The notes beneath the pieces are model-generated. The model saw only the letters and a program-made list of their open reading frames with translations. It did no database searches and was not told the DNA's origin. Below are positions 7,013-14,871 of a stretch of DNA of 24,089 nt, piece by piece (position 1 is the first letter of the stretch; each line of letters starts with the position of its first letter). Source of the stretch: a virus; IMG/VR virus record IMGVR_UViG_3300021960_007102, positions 1-24,089 of that record; one strand, 5' to 3'. A program made the translations under genes and the position numbers.

Positions 7013-7040
7013 TCTATAAATATTGTTATCTAATTGACAA
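7013..7040 (-). promoter_or_regulatory. Possible minus-strand promoter for the oxygenase string
   Basis: On the minus strand TTGTCA (7040-7035) is followed after 16 bases by TATAGA (7018-7013), putting a start site near 7006, just ahead of the ATG at 7000. The -35 element overlaps the -35 of the plus-strand promoter. The -10 match is weak (four of six), so this is a candidate only. Confidence 0.3.
7015..7022 (+). promoter_or_regulatory. Candidate T4-late-type promoter (TATAAATA) for the plus cassette
   Basis: An exact TATAAATA octamer lies in the only intergenic region of the window, 45 bases upstream of the first plus-strand ATG. It would add late expression to the early-type promoter just downstream. 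Chance matches are common at this base composition, so the location is the only support. Confidence 0.3.
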
Positions 7041-7062
7041 ATTAATCAAACTATGATATAAT
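7034..7062 (+). promoter_or_regulatory. Consensus sigma70 promoter with extended -10
   Basis: TTGACA at 7034-7039, a 17-base spacer and TATAAT at 7057-7062 match the sigma70 consensus perfectly, and TG one base before the -10 makes it an extended -10 element. From base frequencies I estimate well under one such match expected by chance in the window. The ATG of the first cassette gene begins at 7068, only six bases past the -10, so the transcript would be leaderless or nearly so. Strong host-type promoters like this are typical of phage early genes. Confidence 0.8.
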
Positions 7063-7067
7063 TTAGT

Positions 7068-7928
7068 ATGAAAAATGTAAATATAATATGTACAACTAAA
7101 CCTGGTGATGGCCTTCTACACTACAGTTATGAACATTGTTGTTTTCTTAATGATTTAGGTATAAAAGCAAAACTAATAATTATAAGAGACCATAGATTTT
7201 CTGAACAATCTTACATCAATGCTCTAAATGAATGTTATGTCAAATATGAAAATGTAATATTTGATTTTTACACACCCACATCAAACGATATAACATTGAT
7301 TATGGGAAGAAGTCAGCTGACTTTAGCATACTTAAATAAACATACTTACAATAATGATCAACTTCTAACTTTACATTTATTGTTTAGTGGCAATCTTATA
7401 TCTGTATATTCTGAAAATCATGTTAAAGAATATCCTATTGCGTTACAATATTTCAAACCTAAAAAAGTTTATGACTTATGCGACCATGATGTATATGTTA
7501 ATGGTATAGGAGAACAATTTGAAAAGATAATAAACTTTAGTATATACAAACCTGTAAAAGAAGATATACAATTTAAGTATTTGTTTTTAGGCACAAATGA
7601 AATATATTATAGAGAAGTAGAAAAACACATACACAATTATCCTGATCACGGTATTATAACATACAATGACAAATTTATAAACCCTAAACTAAACAATCTA
7701 ATGGTGCCAATCACAAATGTATTAGGTAAATTTGAATCATATGTTTACACAAAACCTAACTTTGATCCTGCACCTAGACTATTCATGGAGTTTAGATGGC
7801 TAAAAAAACAGGTCATTTATTTAAGGGATAAATATAAGCAAGATGGTGGTAAAGTTTATTGGAATAGACCTGTTACCTGCTTATCACAAAGCAAAGATAA
7901 GTTAAAAAATTTATTAAAACTATTATGA
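7068..7928 (+). CDS. Putative GT-B-type glycosyltransferase
   Basis: The 286-aa protein has a two-half Rossmann-like organisation. The N-terminal half opens with a strand and loop (NVNIICTTKPGDGLLHYSYE) like the acceptor domain of GT-B enzymes. The C-terminal half begins with KYLFLGTN near 170-177 and contains YVYTKPNFDPAPRLFMEF at 225-242, reminiscent of the nucleotide-sugar-binding region where Pro and Glu contact the donor. No GT-A DxD motif is seen. It is the first gene of the plus cassette, has no Shine-Dalgarno sequence, and its ATG sits just after the consensus promoter. Its stop overlaps the next start as ATGA. Assignment as a glycosyltransferase is moderate; a phage protein of unknown function with this fold is the alternative. 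Confidence 0.5.
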   Translation: MKNVNIICTTKPGDGLLHYSYEHCCFLNDLGIKAKLIIIRDHRFSEQSYINALNECYVKYENVIFDFYTPTSNDITLIMGRSQLTLAYLNKHTYNNDQLLTLHLLFSGNLISVYSENHVKEYPIALQYFKPKKVYDLCDHDVYVNGIGEQFEKIINFSIYKPVKEDIQFKYLFLGTNEIYYREVEKHIHNYPDHGIITYNDKFINPKLNNLMVPITNVLGKFESYVYTKPNFDPAPRLFMEFRWLKKQVIYLRDKYKQDGGKVYWNRPVTCLSQSKDKLKNLLKLL

Positions 7929-8617
7929 ATAAGAATATGATAACAGAGGAAGAAAAAAGAAGAATAAAGGAAGAGAGAAGAATACAAAAAGATATTAATT
8001 ATTTTTTAGGTAGAAAATTTATTAATATTGATATTGGTTTCAGATGTCCTCTTCAATGTCCAAGATGTCAAAGACAAAGACAACATTTAAATCATGGTGA
8101 AAAAGTACCAGGATATGATTTGACTATGAGTGAGATTGAAAAATTATCTAATTTTTATACTACTTTTGGTTTCTGTGGTCAGTTGTCTGATCCTATATTT
8201 CATCCTAAATTTCCACAAATACTAAAATTATTATATGATAAAGAAGTTCATTGTCAAGTTCACAACGCTGCTTCACAAAAATCTTTAGATTGGTATATTA
8301 AATGTTTTAAAGCAAATCCACGAGCTGATTGGATTTTTGGAATTGATGGTATGCCTGAAGAAAGTCATAAGTACAGAATTAACCAAAATGGTGTTAAGTT
8401 ATTTAATGTTATGTTAAAATCAAAAGAGTACTTAAAAAGACCACCAACGTGGCAATATATTGCATTTAGTTATAATGAAAATAATGTAGAAACTGCAAAA
8501 AAACTAGCAAAAAAATCAGGCGTAAAGTTTTTACTTGTAGAGTCATCACGTTGGATAAATTCAGAAGATCCACTTAAACCAAAAAATGATGAGGTATCAT
8601 TAAATGCCAGAAGATAA
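7925..8617 (+). CDS. Radical SAM core protein, partner of a separate SPASM-like ORF
   Basis: The 230-aa protein has CPLQCPRC (C41, C45, C48), the CxxxCxxC site for the radical SAM [4Fe-4S] cluster, after a charged ~25-residue N-terminal helix. FCGQLSDP near 83-90 occupies the place of the usual GGEP motif, and DWIFGIDGMPEESH lies later in the barrel. It is close in sequence to the protein at 21502, including SHKYR, WQYI and KFLL phrases. The core stops before any auxiliary-cluster domain; that domain is encoded by the next ORF, which overlaps by 14 bases in another frame. The ATG overlaps the preceding stop as ATGA. The product is presumably a SPASM-type enzyme acting on a peptide or sugar; substrate unknown. 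Confidence 0.8.
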   Translation: MNKNMITEEEKRRIKEERRIQKDINYFLGRKFINIDIGFRCPLQCPRCQRQRQHLNHGEKVPGYDLTMSEIEKLSNFYTTFGFCGQLSDPIFHPKFPQILKLLYDKEVHCQVHNAASQKSLDWYIKCFKANPRADWIFGIDGMPEESHKYRINQNGVKLFNVMLKSKEYLKRPPTWQYIAFSYNENNVETAKKLAKKSGVKFLLVESSRWINSEDPLKPKNDEVSLNARR

Positions 8618-9002
8618 TAAATTAAAAAACGAAGAAATAATAATGGAACCTAGATGTATGCCAGCTTCAGCTCCTGATGATTATGAACACAGGATGCAGG
8701 CAGCTGTTACTAATAGAGGCCATCTTATACCTTGTTGTTGGTTGGATCAACCTGAAGTATTAAGAGGTGCAACAATGAAAAAACTTTTAGAAGTAAGTAA
8801 AATAAGTGAACACAACACTATTGAGGATATTTTACTTCATCCACGATGGAGAAAATTTGCTAAAAATTTGGCAGAGAGGAACATAAGTAAAATTTTACCT
8901 ACGTGTATAGATCATTGTCGGAAAAGAAGAGGAAGATTTAAGATTAAAAAAGAAACATATTTAGAATATGATGAAACAAAAGAAAAAGAAACTAATAGTT
9001 AG
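8604..9002 (+). CDS. Stand-alone SPASM-like domain, partner of 7925-8617
   Basis: This 132-aa protein has C18, a CC pair at 44-45 in GHLIPCCWLD, and C101/C105 in PTCIDHC, with IEDILLHPRWRKFAKNL between. This is the layout of a SPASM/twitch auxiliary [4Fe-4S] domain, normally fused C-terminal to a radical SAM barrel. The ATG at 8604 has GATGAGG ending nine bases upstream, so it can be translated independently of the radical SAM ORF. The same Cys pattern recurs in the ORF at 22056, which also follows a radical SAM core. It most likely forms a heteromeric enzyme with the upstream product, although a frameshifted fusion cannot be excluded from sequence alone. Confidence 0.65.
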   Translation: MPEDNKLKNEEIIMEPRCMPASAPDDYEHRMQAAVTNRGHLIPCCWLDQPEVLRGATMKKLLEVSKISEHNTIEDILLHPRWRKFAKNLAERNISKILPTCIDHCRKRRGRFKIKKETYLEYDETKEKETNS

Positions 9003-9807
9003 CGGATGCAGTTATACTATTAAAAATTATATATCAGATTCATATCCAGAATTAGATTGCTCATGGCCAAAATGGCCTGAATTACTAGGTGAAAAACTTA
9101 ACATGGAAGTTATCAATTTAGGTTTTAGTGGTGCTGGTAATAGATATATTTTACAAACATTAATCGAAACAATAGAAAGAACACCTAAAGATGAAATAGG
9201 GCTTGTTATAGCTGCATGGTCTCAATCTAATAGAGATGATTGGCAAAATTACTATGATTTTAACCGTGAACATAAATTTGATAATGAAAGATATTTAAAA
9301 AACTTTAAATGGATGAATAATAGAAAAAACAGACCTGGAAGTGTATTTTATTGGGTTAGAGAAGCGTGTCTTTTTTATATAATATTACAAAATATATGCA
9401 AACTGTACAAATTACCTTACTTTCAATTTCAAATGTTAAGTCTGTTTGAAGGATGGTTACATGGACTTTTAAAAACTGAAACAGAAATTATTGAAAACTT
9501 AAATAATCCAAATTTTGTTCCAAAATATGAATATACAGGAAACAAAAATAAAGATTATAGAAAACTGGTTAAGTTATTATATGAATATGAACCATTTATT
9601 GATACCAAAAGATTTATAGGGTGGCCATTAGTAATAAGACTTCATGGATTTGCTATTGAACAAAAAACATTGATGAAAAGACAATTGCCTGGTCAAATGG
9701 ATATGGAAATGAATGAAGAATATATAATAGGAGGAACTGACACACACCCAAACGAAAAAGGACACAAAAAACTAGCTGAATTTATTTATGAAAAAATGAA
9801 AATATGA
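8968..9807 (+). CDS. SGNH/GDSL hydrolase-like protein, copy 1 of 3
   Basis: The 279-aa protein shows SGNH blocks in variant form: GCSYT at 13-17 with nucleophile-candidate S15, GFSGAGN at 52-58 (oxyanion Gly block), AAWSQSNRDD at 82-91 in the block III region, and TDTHPNEKGH with D258 and H260 as the DxxH-type acid/base pair, here compressed to DxH. SGNH enzymes remove or transfer acyl groups on sugars, lipids or peptidoglycan. Beside glycosyltransferases and a sugar aminotransferase, sugar O-acyl transfer or removal is plausible. It overlaps the preceding ORF by 35 bases and the next by four (ATGA). It is the most divergent of the three tandem copies. Two adjacent ATG codons make the exact start ambiguous by one residue. 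Confidence 0.65.
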   Translation: MMKQKKKKLIVSGCSYTIKNYISDSYPELDCSWPKWPELLGEKLNMEVINLGFSGAGNRYILQTLIETIERTPKDEIGLVIAAWSQSNRDDWQNYYDFNREHKFDNERYLKNFKWMNNRKNRPGSVFYWVREACLFYIILQNICKLYKLPYFQFQMLSLFEGWLHGLLKTETEIIENLNNPNFVPKYEYTGNKNKDYRKLVKLLYEYEPFIDTKRFIGWPLVIRLHGFAIEQKTLMKRQLPGQMDMEMNEEYIIGGTDTHPNEKGHKKLAEFIYEKMKI

Positions 9808-10598
9808 AAAAAATATTATTAGTAGCAGGTTGTAGTTATTCAAACGAAAGATTTACATCTATACATCATCCTGAATTAGATGTTAGTTGGCCTAAATGGC
9901 CTACAATACTTGCTAAAAAGTTAGATATGGAACTTATAAATGTTAGTGAGTCAGGTGCAGGACAAGAATACATCTATAGTAATATAATTGATAAATTACA
10001 AACTATTGATCACTCTAAAATAGGTTTAGTTATAGCAGCTTGGAGTACAGCGCCTAGACGTGATTGGCAGTATGAAGAATTACACTCAAAGAAAGCAATA
10101 TGGTCAAATGATATGAACGACTCAAAAGGTTATATGATCTACTGGATAAACAGATCATTAAGATACTATTATAGTTTTCAAAGTGTGTGTGAAAATTTAA
10201 AATTACCTTATATGCAATTTCAAATGTTAGACTTATTTAAAAGTTATCTACGGCAAGAAGTTATTAAAAGAAGATTTAAAAGTGTCAACACTAGAGATGT
10301 TGCTGAAACATATTTGAATGCGGCTATTGATTTTAATCCAGAAGAAGGATACTGGAAAGAACAAAAAGAAAAAGAATACTTGGCACATATACATAATAGT
10401 CCATACTACGAAAAAATTAATAATAATTTTATAGGGTGGCCTACTCATTCTAAATTAGATGGTTTTTGTGTGGCAAAAAAAGTATTAGATCCAGATACTG
10501 ATAGAATATCAGAATTAGATAGACACCCTAATAAACAAGGGCAAAGAAAAATAATGGAGTTTCTATATGAAAAAATACTTAATAGTTGCTGGTTGTAG
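9804..10598 (+). CDS. SGNH/GDSL hydrolase-like protein, copy 2 of 3
   Basis: The 264-aa protein is a close paralogue of the next gene. GCSYS (S11), SESGAGQEY near 48-56, AAWSTAPRRD, and D239/H241 in DRHPNKQGQ mark the SGNH blocks, with IGWP shared by all copies. The region at 9945-10028 is identical at DNA level to 10708-10791 in copy 3. The last nine residues (ILNSCWL end) are translated through the start of copy 3 in another frame, because the coding sequences overlap by 32 bases; the C-terminus therefore differs from its relatives. No signal peptide is present, so it acts in the cytoplasm unless it is virion-borne. Confidence 0.65.
   Translation: MKKILLVAGCSYSNERFTSIHHPELDVSWPKWPTILAKKLDMELINVSESGAGQEYIYSNIIDKLQTIDHSKIGLVIAAWSTAPRRDWQYEELHSKKAIWSNDMNDSKGYMIYWINRSLRYYYSFQSVCENLKLPYMQFQMLDLFKSYLRQEVIKRRFKSVNTRDVAETYLNAAIDFNPEEGYWKEQKEKEYLAHIHNSPYYEKINNNFIGWPTHSKLDGFCVAKKVLDPDTDRISELDRHPNKQGQRKIMEFLYEKILNSCWL
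9945..10028 (+). repeat. 84-bp direct repeat, copy A (within SGNH copy 2)
   Basis: These 84 bases match 10708-10791 without a mismatch, 763 bases apart, in the same relative position of two tandem paralogues. The flanking DNA is clearly diverged, so the block points to gene conversion, to strong local constraint, or to a recent duplication with uneven divergence. Confidence 0.9.
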
Positions 10599-11343
10599 TT
10601 ATTCAAACGAAAGATTTAGTTCAGTACATCATCCTGAATTGGATGTCAGTTGGCCCAAATGGCCACAGTTACTTGCTGATAGATTAGATATGGAACTTAT
10701 AAATTTAAGTGAGTCAGGTGCAGGACAAGAATACATCTATAGTAATATAATTGATAAATTACAAACTATTGATCACTCTAAAATAGGTTTAATTATTGCA
10801 GCTTGGAGTACAGCACCTAGACGTGATTATCAGACAGAAAGTTTATATTTTAAAAAGGCAATATGGTCAAATGATATGAACGACTCAAAAGGTTATATGA
10901 ATTATTGGATTGATAGGTCATTAAGATATTATTATAGTCTTCAAACTGTGTGTGAATATTTTAAGCTACCTTATAAACAATTTCAAATGGTAGATTTATT
11001 TAAAGGTTATCTGTGGCAAGAACTTATCAATAGAAGAACAAAACAAGTTTTAGACAATAAACAAATTCCTGTTTTAAATAAACCAGAAGATTTAAAAGTT
11101 GATGAAAAACATTGGAAAGAAAAAAAAGAAAAAGAGTACTTGGCACAAATACATAATAGTCCATATTATGAAAAAATTAATAATAATTTTATAGGATGGC
11201 CTACTGATCCAAGACTAAACGGATATAGTTTAAGTGATAAAGTATTAGAAAATGTTGCTGATAGAATATCGAACATAGACTTACATCCTAATGAACAAGG
11301 ACAAAGAAAATTAACGGAGTTTATATATGACAGGTTGGGATAG
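10567..11343 (+). CDS. SGNH/GDSL hydrolase-like protein, copy 3 of 3
   Basis: The 258-aa protein is built like copy 2: GCSYS near the N-terminus, SESGAGQEY, AAWSTAPRRD, FIGWP, and D238/H240 in DLHPNEQGQ. Relative to copy 2 it differs most in the segment after residue 150, where an insertion around QVLDNKQIPVLN is unique. Its end overlaps the aminotransferase start by 17 bases. Its own ATG lies inside the tail of copy 2, so each repeat unit starts at the ATG and ends in the next gene's start. Function as acyl-group hydrolase or transferase is inferred from fold and neighbours. Confidence 0.65.
   Translation: MKKYLIVAGCSYSNERFSSVHHPELDVSWPKWPQLLADRLDMELINLSESGAGQEYIYSNIIDKLQTIDHSKIGLIIAAWSTAPRRDYQTESLYFKKAIWSNDMNDSKGYMNYWIDRSLRYYYSLQTVCEYFKLPYKQFQMVDLFKGYLWQELINRRTKQVLDNKQIPVLNKPEDLKVDEKHWKEKKEKEYLAQIHNSPYYEKINNNFIGWPTDPRLNGYSLSDKVLENVADRISNIDLHPNEQGQRKLTEFIYDRLG
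10708..10791 (+). repeat. 84-bp direct repeat, copy B (within SGNH copy 3)
   Basis: Identical to 9945-10028; see that entry. It codes for the oxyanion-block region and the strand leading to AAWST. Confidence 0.9.
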
Positions 11344-12589
11344 AGAATACCTAGAACACAAAGATGAATACCTAGAACTTTTTGATAAGTCAATGCAAAA
11401 AGAACAAGAAGGTAATGTTGAGTTTTTAGAAGACAAACTTAAATTATACACAGGTAGAAAATATGCTGTAGCCTGTAGTAATGGAACAGACGCATTACAT
11501 TTTGCTTTAAGAAGTTTAGATATAAGAAAAGGTGATGAAGTATTAACAACACAATTCTCATGGATATCTACAGCGTCTTGTATATCAATGGTAGGTGCAA
11601 CACCTGTATTTTGCGAAATAGATTTATCTTCTTATCATATGACTTTAGATAGTATTAAACGTATGTATTCAGATAAAGTAAAAGCAATTGTTTATCCACA
11701 TCTATTTGGCAATATGTCAGATACAAAAGAGATATTAGAATTTTGTAAAGAAAAAAACATTACATTTATAGAAGACGCAGCTCAATCATTAGGAACAAGT
11801 CTTAATGATGTTAAAGCAGGATCGATAGGTGATATATCAACTTTAAGTTTTAATGCAAACAAAGTTGTTGCTGGGATTGCAGGAGGCGGTGCTATACTTA
11901 CAGATGATAAGGATAAAGCAGAAATGTTTAGAAAATTAAGAAGACACGGTAACAATGAGATTTTAGGATATAATTCTAAAATGTTACTAATGAATGCTGA
12001 ATTTATAAACTTTAGATTAAACAGAATGAAAGAATGGCAAGCTAAAAGGCAAGAAATAGCAAAACAATATGATGAACAATTAAGTGAATATGTTATAGTA
12101 CAACCTACAACAAATGGCCTTGACCATAATTATCACAAATATGTTATTAGATTGCAAAATAAAAAAGTTAGAGATCATCTTAAAAAAGTATTAGCCGCAA
12201 AAGTACATTATGATCTACCCCTATCTGAAAATAAAATGTATAAAGACATAGAATATAGATCAGATAAAATGTTTATAAGTAAAATAGTTTGTGATACTAT
12301 ATTAACTTTACCTATTCATCCGTATATGACAAAACAAGAAGTTAATAAAATTATAAACACAATTATAATAACATTAGAACATAAAAAATATGAATTTGTA
12401 AATAATATGAAAAAAATATTAGGTGATGAAATATTTGATAACAGTTTATTAAATAAACCAACTGAACCTATCTATGATTATATTGTAGAAAAAATTTATC
12501 AAACACCAGATTATATTGAAGATGAACTATTTAAAAATAAACAAAAATTGAAAACAGCATTTAATAAATTTTATGAAAACATTATCTGA
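11327..12589 (+). CDS. DegT/DnrJ/EryC1-family PLP sugar aminotransferase
   Basis: The 420-aa protein belongs to the PLP-dependent family that aminates nucleotide-linked keto sugars. Landmarks are SNGTDALHFAL at 51-61 (cofactor phosphate binding), QFSWIST near 77-82, YPHLFGNM, IEDAAQSLG at 148-156 with the PLP-ring Asp and Gln, and SFNANKVVAGIAGGGA at 174-189 with K179 as the likely Schiff-base Lys. RRHGNN and the NFRLNRMKEWQAKR segment are also typical. The usual family length is ~370 aa; a ~55-residue helical, Lys-rich C-terminal extension is unusual. A nucleotide-sugar 4,6-dehydratase partner is not in the window; the epimerase fragment at the right edge hints that sugar genes continue outside. 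Product: an amino sugar for the cassette's glycosyltransferases. Confidence 0.88.
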   Translation: MTGWDREYLEHKDEYLELFDKSMQKEQEGNVEFLEDKLKLYTGRKYAVACSNGTDALHFALRSLDIRKGDEVLTTQFSWISTASCISMVGATPVFCEIDLSSYHMTLDSIKRMYSDKVKAIVYPHLFGNMSDTKEILEFCKEKNITFIEDAAQSLGTSLNDVKAGSIGDISTLSFNANKVVAGIAGGGAILTDDKDKAEMFRKLRRHGNNEILGYNSKMLLMNAEFINFRLNRMKEWQAKRQEIAKQYDEQLSEYVIVQPTTNGLDHNYHKYVIRLQNKKVRDHLKKVLAAKVHYDLPLSENKMYKDIEYRSDKMFISKIVCDTILTLPIHPYMTKQEVNKIINTIIITLEHKKYEFVNNMKKILGDEIFDNSLLNKPTEPIYDYIVEKIYQTPDYIEDELFKNKQKLKTAFNKFYENII

Positions 12590-13397
12590 AATACAAGAAA
12601 ATTATTTAGCTATAGATTTTTTTATGTCAATGTCTTGTAACAAAGACTGTCATTACTGTACAAGTTACACTTTAGAAATGCGTAATCTTACAGTAGATAT
12701 AGATTTTTTAAAGATGACTTTAGGATTCTTAAAAGATTATAAAGTAAGAATTAATCTTTTAGGTGGTGAGCCAGGACTAATTAAAAATTTAGATGATGTG
12801 ATAAATGAAATAAAAAAATATCCAAACTTTGTATGTTCAGTATTGTCTAACTCATTTATAAGAAAAAGATATCCACATATACTTGAAGATAAAGATATAC
12901 TTTATGTTGAACATAATATATTAGATTGGTATGCTGACGGTGTAAAAAAATTAGGCAACTTTGACTTTGTACCTGAAAATGAATTTAATAATTATAATGT
13001 TGTTGTACAAACACCAAACTACTTTACTTTTAGTCACAAATTTCCTGATATAGTTAAAAAGCTAGATCACAAAAACACTATGTGGAAAGCATTTAATGGA
13101 AGATCAAAACAGTTTACAGACATTATTCAGGCAGATGAGATTGATCGTAAAATGTGTGCAGCTTTTCCTATGGTACCTGTTATAGATTTTGAAAAAAGAC
13201 ATATAGTACATTGCAGTAAAAAATTTGCTAATAATACTGAACTGTCAAAAACATTTGAACTAACGAAAGAAAATATAGACAAGATGATGAACTTCCAATT
13301 ATTTAAATATGAAAACTATTGTAAAACTTGTACAGAATGGGTACAACCAAAAGGTCACTTTCCTATGAGAAAATATGCGAGGGTCTTAAATGGTTAA
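12573..13397 (+). CDS. Radical SAM protein with C-terminal Cys cluster
   Basis: The 274-aa protein has CNKDCHYC (C22, C26, C29) for the radical SAM cluster and LLGGEPGL with GGEP at 64-67, the canonical SAM-contacting motif. The C-terminal part has C195, C214 in HCSKK and C250/C253 in YCKTC, enough for one auxiliary iron-sulfur cluster of the SPASM/twitch kind. Unlike the pairs at 7925 and 21502, core and auxiliary region are in one chain. It overlaps the aminotransferase by 17 bases and the carbamoyltransferase by eight. Placement between those two suggests a step on the same sugar or small molecule, such as epimerisation or dehydration, but the family also includes peptide-modifying enzymes. 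Confidence 0.8.
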   Translation: MKTLSEIQENYLAIDFFMSMSCNKDCHYCTSYTLEMRNLTVDIDFLKMTLGFLKDYKVRINLLGGEPGLIKNLDDVINEIKKYPNFVCSVLSNSFIRKRYPHILEDKDILYVEHNILDWYADGVKKLGNFDFVPENEFNNYNVVVQTPNYFTFSHKFPDIVKKLDHKNTMWKAFNGRSKQFTDIIQADEIDRKMCAAFPMVPVIDFEKRHIVHCSKKFANNTELSKTFELTKENIDKMMNFQLFKYENYCKTCTEWVQPKGHFPMRKYARVLNG

Positions 13398-14871
13398 AAT
13401 ATATTCAATAGCATTAAATTTACACGACCATAACACTTACGATGGTATATTTCATAATCAAAAAGAAAGATTTACAAGATTTAAGCACAATCTTCCATAT
13501 CACGCTGAAGCATACAATCATCAATCAGATATATTAAATCCAGCCGACTATAGACTAAATGATGAATTTGTAAAAGAATATTGGAAAAAGAAAGATGATG
13601 TTTTAGCATTTACATATACGTACGGCGGTGTTAGAATGTGTAGAGATATGTTACCAAAAGATGTGTTTGATTATGAACCTAAAAAACTATGGGATCACTA
13701 TTACAAAGATGGAATTTATTTTATAGACCACCATCAATCTCACGCCACATACGCTTTTCTCAATTCAGGCTATAAACAATCTGATATATTGGCAATAGAT
13801 GGGATTGGGTCAAAATACAGATGTGTATTTTTTGACAATGAACATAATTTAATTGACCTATCAGACAAATTACCTATTGGATGGTTATGGAATCATATGT
13901 CTGGACTTACGGGTTTTGGCACACTCGGTGCAAGTAAATTAATGGGAAAAGTTGGATATGGTAAATATAGTGAATATTATTATAATATATTTGAAACCAT
14001 ACTTGATGGCCCTATTACTGAAAAGAAACAAAAACATTTTGCACATATCAAGTTAGATAATATAGATGATTTAGCACACACACTACAAAAATTTACAATA
14101 GATAAAATAAAAGAATACGTATATCCATTAAAATCTTGTGATAACTTGTGTATTGCAGGTGGTGTTGCATATAATGGTTATATGAACGAAGAATTTACTA
14201 ATCATTATGAAAATGTATTTGTGCCACCAGCTGTTGGTGATGAAGGACAAGCAATTGGCACATATCAACACGCTGATTATGTATTAAACAATAATATACA
14301 CAAATCAGAAACATTTGCTGGTAAAGAATATGAATATAATGAAGGTGAACAAGTGAATTATAAAGAGATTGCACAGGCCATTGCTGACGGTAAAATAGTT
14401 GGTTGGTTTCAAGGCAAATCAGAAAGTGGTAATCGTGCATTAGGCAATAGAAGTATATTAGCTGATCCTCGAAATCCTGACATCAAAGATATTATTAATC
14501 ATACTATAAAGATGAGAGAAGATTTTAGACCATTTGCACCTGCTGTATTAGAAGAACACTATGAAGAATATTTTGATACAAGATTACCTAGTCCTTATAT
14601 GAGCAGAATATGTAAAGTTAAATCAGATAAAGTGCCTGGTATTACACACGTTGATAATACAGCAAGAATACAAACTGTTAATAAAGAATTTAACCAAAAG
14701 TTTTACAATATTATCAATGAGTTTTATAAGATAACAGGAATACCTATGTTGTTAAATACAAGTTTTAACTGTAGAGAACCTATAGTAGAGAGTCCTAAAC
14801 AGGCGATAAATACCTTTAAGAGAACGGCATTGGATATATTAGTAATTAATGATAAGGTAATATGTAAATGA
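13390..14871 (+). CDS. NodU/TobZ-family O-carbamoyltransferase
   Basis: The 493-aa protein is a two-domain carbamoyltransferase. The N-terminal Kae1-like domain has KERFTRFKHN, DHHQSHA at 113-119 (metal ligands), LAIDGIGS near 134-141 and IAGGVAYNGYMN at 255-266. The C-terminal YrdC-like domain has GWFQGKSESGNRALGNRS at 338-355, DPRN, EDFRPFAPA and MLLNTSFN. These enzymes use carbamoyl phosphate and ATP to make carbamoyl-AMP and transfer the carbamoyl group to a hydroxyl of a sugar or antibiotic. The length is slightly below the usual 530-600 aa. The ATG overlaps the preceding stop as ATGGTTAA. With the aminotransferase and glycosyltransferases around it, a carbamoylated sugar is the most likely product. 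Confidence 0.88.
   Translation: MVKIYSIALNLHDHNTYDGIFHNQKERFTRFKHNLPYHAEAYNHQSDILNPADYRLNDEFVKEYWKKKDDVLAFTYTYGGVRMCRDMLPKDVFDYEPKKLWDHYYKDGIYFIDHHQSHATYAFLNSGYKQSDILAIDGIGSKYRCVFFDNEHNLIDLSDKLPIGWLWNHMSGLTGFGTLGASKLMGKVGYGKYSEYYYNIFETILDGPITEKKQKHFAHIKLDNIDDLAHTLQKFTIDKIKEYVYPLKSCDNLCIAGGVAYNGYMNEEFTNHYENVFVPPAVGDEGQAIGTYQHADYVLNNNIHKSETFAGKEYEYNEGEQVNYKEIAQAIADGKIVGWFQGKSESGNRALGNRSILADPRNPDIKDIINHTIKMREDFRPFAPAVLEEHYEEYFDTRLPSPYMSRICKVKSDKVPGITHVDNTARIQTVNKEFNQKFYNIINEFYKITGIPMLLNTSFNCREPIVESPKQAINTFKRTALDILVINDKVICK

Noticed and set aside
8590-8620. Frameshift error explaining the split radical SAM/SPASM ORFs
   Set aside because: The paralogous pair at 21502-22421 is split at the same domain boundary in a different relative frame, and each second ORF has its own start signal or coupling; reads would still be needed to exclude it formally.
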